Assembly: GCA_043228905.1 (NCBI GenBank)
Contig: JBHGNT010000001.1
Span: forward strand, 10,540,001-10,604,000
Length of the DNA stretch: 64,000 nt
Direction: 5' to 3'
DNA from: Azolla caroliniana
Lineage: Eukaryota; Polypodiophyta
Below the pieces are notes generated by a model. That model was not told the DNA's origin. It did not search any database and saw only the letters and a program-made list of their open reading frames with translations. Position numbers and translations under genes: made by a program. This document shows, one piece after another, positions 58,354 through 64,000 of this stretch (position 1 is the stretch's first letter; every line of letters begins with the position of its first letter).

Positions 58354-58656
58354 ATGGCTTCTCTGGCCAATTTACCGTCTCCTAGAACTGTAGTTCATTT
58401 GCTCCCTGCCAATGATAGCTCAACAAAATTCATTCCACTAGATAGATGTCAGCCCCAACAATTCCTCAGAAATATTTTTTGTTCAGCCATCAGGCATGCA
58501 TTCCCATGTTCTTTTCTCTTGTCAGTTTTACCATTTGTTATAGCTCTTTCCTGTGTATACATACATTCCAGCGCACACCTTCAGGTTGGATTCATTGATG
58601 GTATGATTTACAGTGTCTGTCTCCGAGGTTATATGAGTGTTCTTTCGTTTGGCTAG
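58354..58656 (+). CDS. Hypothetical 100-residue protein, doubtful
   Basis: The open frame starts 'MASLANLPSPRTVVHLLP' and carries one hydrophobic stretch ('CSFLLSVLPFVIALSCVYI'). The Ser/Arg-containing start could suggest a transit peptide, but I recognise no family. It follows a short TA run and has no visible introns or partner. It may be chance. Confidence 0.2.
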   Translation: MASLANLPSPRTVVHLLPANDSSTKFIPLDRCQPQQFLRNIFCSAIRHAFPCSFLLSVLPFVIALSCVYIHSSAHLQVGFIDGMIYSVCLRGYMSVLSFG

Positions 58657-59081
58657 CTAGCATTGGAACCATCGCACAATTCCATAAAGTATGGATCATT
58701 CGATTACTCATGCAACTATGTTTTGAAGCATTCAACTGAACAAAATCTAGTTGTGGTGTACTGGTTTTAATTGGAAGTCTTAAATCCTAGTTCATCATAC
58801 AAGAAGGTGGAGAATACGGTGGGAAGGATTGTTTTTGGAGACATATGACATAAGATTGTTTCCACCTCTAATCTTCCCTGGCTCAAGGGAATTTTTCATT
58901 TTTAAAAATAGGGAGCATCTTTAACTGATTGCAAGTAAATTAACCAGAAAATCATCAGATCGAGAGATTCCGTCCACATGCACATCACAATAGAACTCTA
59001 TACGCGCGGATTTCTTTTCAGTCTGTAGTAGAATTAACTCACTCTGATCCATTTCTGTTTTTTTCTTCTTTCTTTTTTTTA

Positions 59082-59100
59082 GGGGGGGGGGGGGGGGGGG
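59082..59100. repeat. Poly-G tract (19 G)
   Basis: An uninterrupted G run preceded by a T-rich stretch. Homopolymers of this kind are frequent assembly or sequencing length errors. Confidence 0.9.
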
Positions 59101-59313
59101 TTAAGCTCAGAAAGAACGCAGCAATGAAGTAACATCACCATAAAATCAGTCCAAGTGTTGGAAAAATCAAGTGTTCTTCATCACAGCTCAAAAATGGTAT
59201 CAGGGGCACAAGAAGAAAAATGTGCAGTACAAAACCGAAGACATATGGAAACCATAATCACAAGATAGAAAAAAACTAACAGAAATTGAGGGGAGTAGGG
59301 GGGGGGCGGAGCT

Positions 59314-59385
59314 CTACAGTGAATCAGAAAGAAGAGTAGCTTCATCTTCTTCTTCTACTTCAGGAAGTCCCATCAGAAAAACTGA
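59314..59385 (-). CDS. Orphan candidate terminal exon
   Basis: On minus, a good acceptor (CTCATTCCTCAG) opens a phase-0 frame 'SVFLMGLPEVEEEDEATLL' ending SDSL and a stop. The acidic C-terminus and clean splice site look real, but I could find no upstream exon and do not recognise the protein. Confidence 0.3.
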   Translation of the reverse strand, partial: SVFLMGLPEVEEEDEATLLSDSL

Positions 59386-59412
59386 CTGAGGAATGAGACA
59401 GGGATTCATACA

Positions 59413-59449
<37 letters not shown>

Positions 59450-61663
59450 TGTATTGTTAGGGCTTTGGAATTTTGGTTTCACACTGTTTGGCCGGACACT
59501 TCACACCCACCCTCTCGCTTCTCTCATTTTTGGGTTTAGCAATGTATGTACATACATACTATATTAATGTAAGTGTGTGTCTTGTTTAGGCTCCTACTCG
59601 TATCGATTGAGAGCCTCTTGAAACCCCACTACTCAATATTTATGATGGTTTCTTTGATTCTTAGAAGAAGAGGATCGCCCACAGCCTTGTGACTCTCAAC
59701 ACACGCACACACACACACACACATAAAAGGAACTTTGTCGCATGGGATAACACGAATAAAGCTGATTCTATTGGATTGGAAGATTCTTGCTCAGTTTTGT
59801 CTGCGGAGCTTAGGATCGAATCCCATTCAAAAGAGATGGTGAAGTTGTTAAAAACATAATGCGACTAAAGAATCATTAGTGTGGACAATGCAAAACTTGC
59901 TACAATAAAAAGCACCATATGCGGACAATTGTAGTATGGATGCATAAGCATTTTATCTTCTTGCCCATGTGTCATACAAGTGAACAACCCAAATTTACTT
60001 CATTGTAAGAACATGGTAATTAGAAAGATCTCGAGTAAACATTATGAAACGAATGGTTTTTCCTTTCACACAGGGTGTGTGTGTGTGTGTGTGTGCATGC
60101 ATGAAAACCATATGGTTTATTTATGTGTTCCTTGGTATGGTTGCATCTAAATTGAGCGAGAATCGTCTGAACTCCTATTAGTTCTTTATCCATTAAAGAT
60201 GTTGTATAGTTTTTCGTGTAGGCAATATCATGGTAGACATACCTTGATTTCTCACATCAGTCGATTCAAATAAATTTCAAGATAAGTCTTCATCCATCTA
60301 CCTTTGAGCAATACTTATTCTAAATAGTCCAATTGCATGCATGAAGTACCTAAGAATAATAATAGTAGATGTTTATATCGTCGTCATTTCTTCCCTTCTA
60401 GGAATAAATTTTATTCGTGTGTCAATATACAATACTTTAATAACAAAACACAAGGGCTTTAGTTCAACTTCTATGCATGTACATGGAACTTTGTTCATTG
60501 AGTCGTGAAATCTATTATCTTGTAATATTTTATGCTCGAACACGTGATGCTCTATAGTGGACACAATTTGTTGCCCCGTGAAATCACAAGTCATGAATGT
60601 TGTTTTTACACATTATAAAACTACACCAAAGAGTATCGGGGATGGCAAGCCAAATAAGGGACTAGATATGAATGTTAATAAGACTAAAGTCTAATGTATT
60701 GTATTTAGACGGAGAAGAGACCACAATCAATCTACAACCCTTTGTCGAAGGTAATCATGATTGATACATGTCAAAATGGTTTAAATAAACATATCAAACA
60801 TGCATAAAGACAGTCTTCCAGTGCCAAAATTTCCATGGTCCATCTCAATGGAGTTGTTCATTGTCATAGTACTTTGACAATGTTAAATTTCCATGTTCAC
60901 GAGTGACATATAAGCAACATATCCTCATCCCAAGCTTCATGGTTCCACCATAGAGAAATGTGAATCAATGTCCAATTGTTGCTTACATGGTCGGTCAAGA
61001 ATCAAATGTCCCGTCTTGACGTTAGTGACTATGATAATCGTATATGTATACTGTTAGGATATTTCTCAAATATATGAAATTGGGGGTCAGAAATAAAACC
61101 GTGACTCACAACGCGGGATATCTATGATGTTTGATACAACACAACCCCCAAAGTTCAATAGTATACCATCTCCTTTTTGATGCTCTCGAATCACCCCATA
61201 GACGAGCGTAGGAATCTGCCTTGCTCGAGTGGCAAGACACATGAATCATTCCATCGATTTGGTCACACAATTTAGCTTCACTTCCGAACGAGTTACAACC
61301 ACAGTCATAAAGACTGAGTCAGAAGAGAGAAGGACCGAGCTTGCCAGACATAAGGGCATGGGAATAAACTGTGATTAAAGCTAATTGGAGCCCCTGGGGC
61401 CGTCCGTGTCAGAGGTGGTGGCCGGAACTTCCTTTCCCTTCGCGACGGCACGCAACTCATGAGCATGTCACAAAATCATATCCTTCAAAATCTTTACATA
61501 CATATGTACATATGTATTGATATATCATATATGTGTGTACATATTTGATTGAAGTCTTTCTTCTTGTTTGTTTGAAGTTTGAAGTTTGTTCATGTTCTCT
61601 CTCTCTCTGGTCACTGGGCTGCTTCCTTCTGTTTTTCTTAAACCATACACCAGTGACCATACC

Positions 61664-62957
61664 ATGGCTGCCTTCCTTATCCTTCTTCTTCTTCTTCTTC
61701 TTCTTCTCCTCTCCTCCTCCTCCTCCTCCTCCTTCTTCTGTCATCTCCATGGTGATGGTGGCAGGGGAACCAGCAGGACAGTCTCTGCTACTCACCGTAG
61801 CCCTAACACCCATATTATCAGGAATCCCCCGCTTCTTCTTCTTCAAAGATCCATCTTGCAACTACATAATGGCGTCGGTCTCACACCTCCCATGGGGTCC
61901 GTTCTTCTTCTTCTTCTTCTTCTTCTTCTCAACGTTCCTTTTCTTTTCCTTCTTCTCAATTTCCATGCACTATTCTTCTTCTCAATCTCAATCTCAATCC
62001 CAATTGAATATTGCTCTTCTTCTTCTTCTTCTTCTTTCTTCTCTGCTTTGTACAATCTCAGTCTCGATCTTTCTTCATTGATTCCTTTTTGTTTTACTTC
62101 ATTTTCCTTGGTTTTATAGCTGGAATAGCTGGAATTTCTTCCACTGCAATGTATCGGAAGAACTCATACGAGAGACAGGTAAAGCTTCTCACAGTTTATT
62201 CCTCCAAAATCCTCCCTATTTTATTATGAATATGTATATGTGTATGCTATATATTCATATTTTTTGTATTTACGTAGACAAACTGTATGCATGCATACAG
62301 ACACTCCATACAAAAGCATGTGCATGTATACATTATACATATAAATATACATATTTATGTCTGTGTATAGACAGTGTATGCATGCATGCATGTCTAGAGA
62401 ATGCATACATGTATACGTGGACAGAGTGCATGATCATGTAATTCTCATCTCTCACATAACTGAATTCTCTGTTGAGATTGTGCATATATGAATTGCACAA
62501 TGAAATGGATCACACATTTCCATCTACCATGTTACCAAGTATTTGATGGTGGTGAACAACTCTTGATATTTCAATCAATGTGGTTTCTCAGTGTTTTGTT
62601 ACTCACGACATTAATAAACGACCCTTGATAGGTGAATGAATGTGGGTTTTTGGTGTTCCCTTACCAAGAAATGAACAATTCTCAATATGTTAATGGATTG
62701 TGTATTTTCAGTCATTTGTTACTCAAGAAATCAAAAGAACATGTTGTTATTGAAGATTCTGTTTTGTTTATTTTTTCCTGCAGCTGATGCTTTGGTATCA
62801 AGTGGATTAGCAGATATCGGCTACACTTATGTCAACATTGGTTAATTTTCAAACTAATAACACAAACTCTATTTCTTCTTCTTCTTGTCATCAAGACTCT
62901 GTTCTTTTTTTTTATTTCTTTGCAGATGATTGTTGGTCATCAAGTCGAGATGAACAG
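61664..62957 (+). CDS. Alpha-galactosidase, glycoside hydrolase family 27 (5' part; runs off the window)
   Basis: Four exons: 61664-61896, 62120-62178, 62784-62840 and 62926-62957, all GT-AG and in phase (381 nt, 127 residues), ending at a phase-0 donor CAG/GTGAAG. Exon 1 encodes a signal peptide with a long Leu run then a Ser run, a short pro-region, and the start of the GH27 barrel 'NGVGLTPPMG'. The barrel continues as 'WNSWNFFHCNV', 'LIRETADALVSSGLADIGYT', 'YVNIDDCWSSSRDEQ'. This is the classic N-terminal signature of the family. The catalytic aspartates come later and are outside the window. GH27 enzymes remove terminal alpha-galactose from oligosaccharides and galactomannan; related plant enzymes act on arabinopyranose. 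Secretion to vacuole or wall is likely from the signal peptide. Confidence 0.93.
61680..61742 (+). repeat. Coding CTT/CTC/TCC microsatellite in the signal peptide
   Basis: Triplet runs CTT then TCC encode the hydrophobic Leu run and the following Ser run of the alpha-galactosidase leader. More CTT tracts lie in the first intron (about 61902-61930 and 62018-62040). Confidence 0.85.
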
Positions 62958-64000
62958 GTGAAGTTTTCTTGCATGTTGTATCTATTCTTGGTTGCTGTTG
63001 GTTATAGATTTGTGAAAAGAATGTATGCACATATGTCCTCACCCTTCTCGGTGGACATTTGTGTATGACACTTATATTATCATGCCTATCTAACATCATA
63101 TTTCCTGCAAATTACTTTATATGCTGAGCATGCGATAAGTAAGTGATATTCGTACTCCACTAGGTTTTCATTGCATATCTTTGTATTTGGGTGATGATGC
63201 CATCATGCTACCTCAACACCTGACTTGTGTGAGCAAGTTCAAAGAAGTGTTAAGATGCTCTGAGAGCTAAGGTTCATGGGGGTAATGAGATGCGATTGGC
63301 TATGTTTTGGAATTTTTACCTTGTATTGTGGCCAACCTTTGCAATGTAATATTCCAAGTTTGACATTTTAGCATCTTGCCACTTCATCCTTAGTGCCTCT
63401 TGTATCTATCCTCAATGATCACATGCTTCATAGCATCACCTTAGAGCTCTAGTAGATATTTTACTCCCCATCTCTTAAAACCGTTCATAATGTCAAGCAC
63501 GCACCAAGCCAGATGAGAGGATTTTCTCTTACTAGCTTTTTGTACATTGCATCCTATGTTCCAAGCTTGTTTTAGCAGTCTATGATCAAGCATATCCTTT
63601 GTCTTTTGCTGCCTTGTTTACTGTTTCTTCAAGTATTTCATTGGCAGGAGAGAGAGAGAGAGAGGGCGAGTTCTTGTAAATGGAGACAACAGAACATTAA
63701 GCACAGTTTTATTGGAGAAGGTCAAAATTTTCTCCTCATGGAGTGTTTGTCTTGTTTATCGGTGATTCAACATGTCCCAGAACCCATGTTGTGGTACAAG
63801 TGTTTTCATACACTTATTAATATATTTTTATATTCTCATAGAGAGAAGGAGGGAGGGATAATGAAAGAAAGATATATTAACATCTTCTAAGACCAAAATT
63901 GGCCCATGAGACAATTGGTTTACAACAAAAATGGGGTATTTACCCATTTATCGAAAGTAAAAAAAAGAAGAAAAGAACTTAAGCTAAAGAATTCTAGTGA
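62958..64000. other. Intron 4 of alpha-galactosidase, to window end
   Basis: The next expected exon (the residues after 'SSRDEQ' up to the 'GIYSDAG' region of the family) was not found in this kilobase, so the intron exceeds 1 kb. Nothing else is recognised; there is a GA run at about 63648-63664. Confidence 0.5.

Larger units (their letters stand above)
56841..61663. other. Intergenic region between FANCL and alpha-galactosidase
   Basis: No full gene is supported. It holds an unassigned frame (58354-58656, +), a candidate terminal exon (59314-59385, -), a poly-G run, TA, CA and GT microsatellites (59416-59444, about 59702-59722, about 60072-60095) and a short GC-rich patch near 61390-61460 that may belong to the alpha-galactosidase promoter. 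Confidence 0.45.

Noticed and set aside
59800-59840. A T-loop-like 'GGATCGAATCCCAT' suggesting a tRNA
   Set aside because: No matching acceptor stem or D- and anticodon arms could be folded around it.
61533-62119. Frames of 177-182 residues reading straight through 61533-62119
   Set aside because: They translate intron 1 and CTT microsatellites. The GH27 reading frame demands splicing at 61896 and 62120.
1-64000. CRISPR arrays, operons, phage or bacterial systems
   Set aside because: The window is a plant nuclear region with spliced genes. The repeats are microsatellites or two-copy tandems without spacer structure.

Overview
This is a window of AT-rich plant nuclear DNA. Its genes have many introns with GT-AG junctions, it carries many microsatellites and decayed transposable elements, and it has two very large intronless PLS-type pentatricopeptide repeat (PPR) genes. 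The style of the PPR proteins (the 'LKACG..G' L motifs and a 'FSRAGHFDKVM' E region) resembles fern PPR proteins, so I infer a homosporous fern such as Adiantum or Ceratopteris. That assignment rests on family knowledge, not on a search.

Layout. 1-3731: no convincing gene. 3732-6634 (-): a three-exon BTB-BACK gene of the POB1/LRB type, whose introns are mostly decayed tandem repeats. 6970-14545: gene-poor. 14546-17113 and 19263-22334 (+): the two PPR genes. 24949-27623 (-): a four-exon PPPDE/DeSI peptidase gene with a 5'UTR intron and a cluster of heat-shock-element-like sites upstream (28262-28607). 28620-36368: decayed Ty3/gypsy and LINE fragments.

36369-38111, 40608-41545 and 44817-47048 (all -): a tandem family of Sec14-like CRAL-TRIO genes, namely an intact copy, a 5'-truncated pseudogene with a fold-back inversion, and a second intact copy. 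The two intact copies share identical internal exon lengths. 47381-48434: two related non-autonomous elements in opposite orientation, one of them with hAT-like termini and an exact 8-bp target duplication. 50272-56670 (-): a complete twelve-exon FANCL gene. 56671-61663: mostly empty, with one orphan exon candidate. 61664-62957 (+): the first four exons of a GH27 alpha-galactosidase that runs off the right edge.

The genes do not form a pathway. They are independent housekeeping genes: ubiquitin ligase adaptor, organelle RNA processing, protease, lipid transfer, DNA crosslink repair and cell-wall/glycan hydrolysis. All exon junctions were derived by eye from splice sites, reading phase and remembered family alignments. 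For every multi-exon gene the exon lengths sum to an open frame; for FANCL this includes one weak junction.
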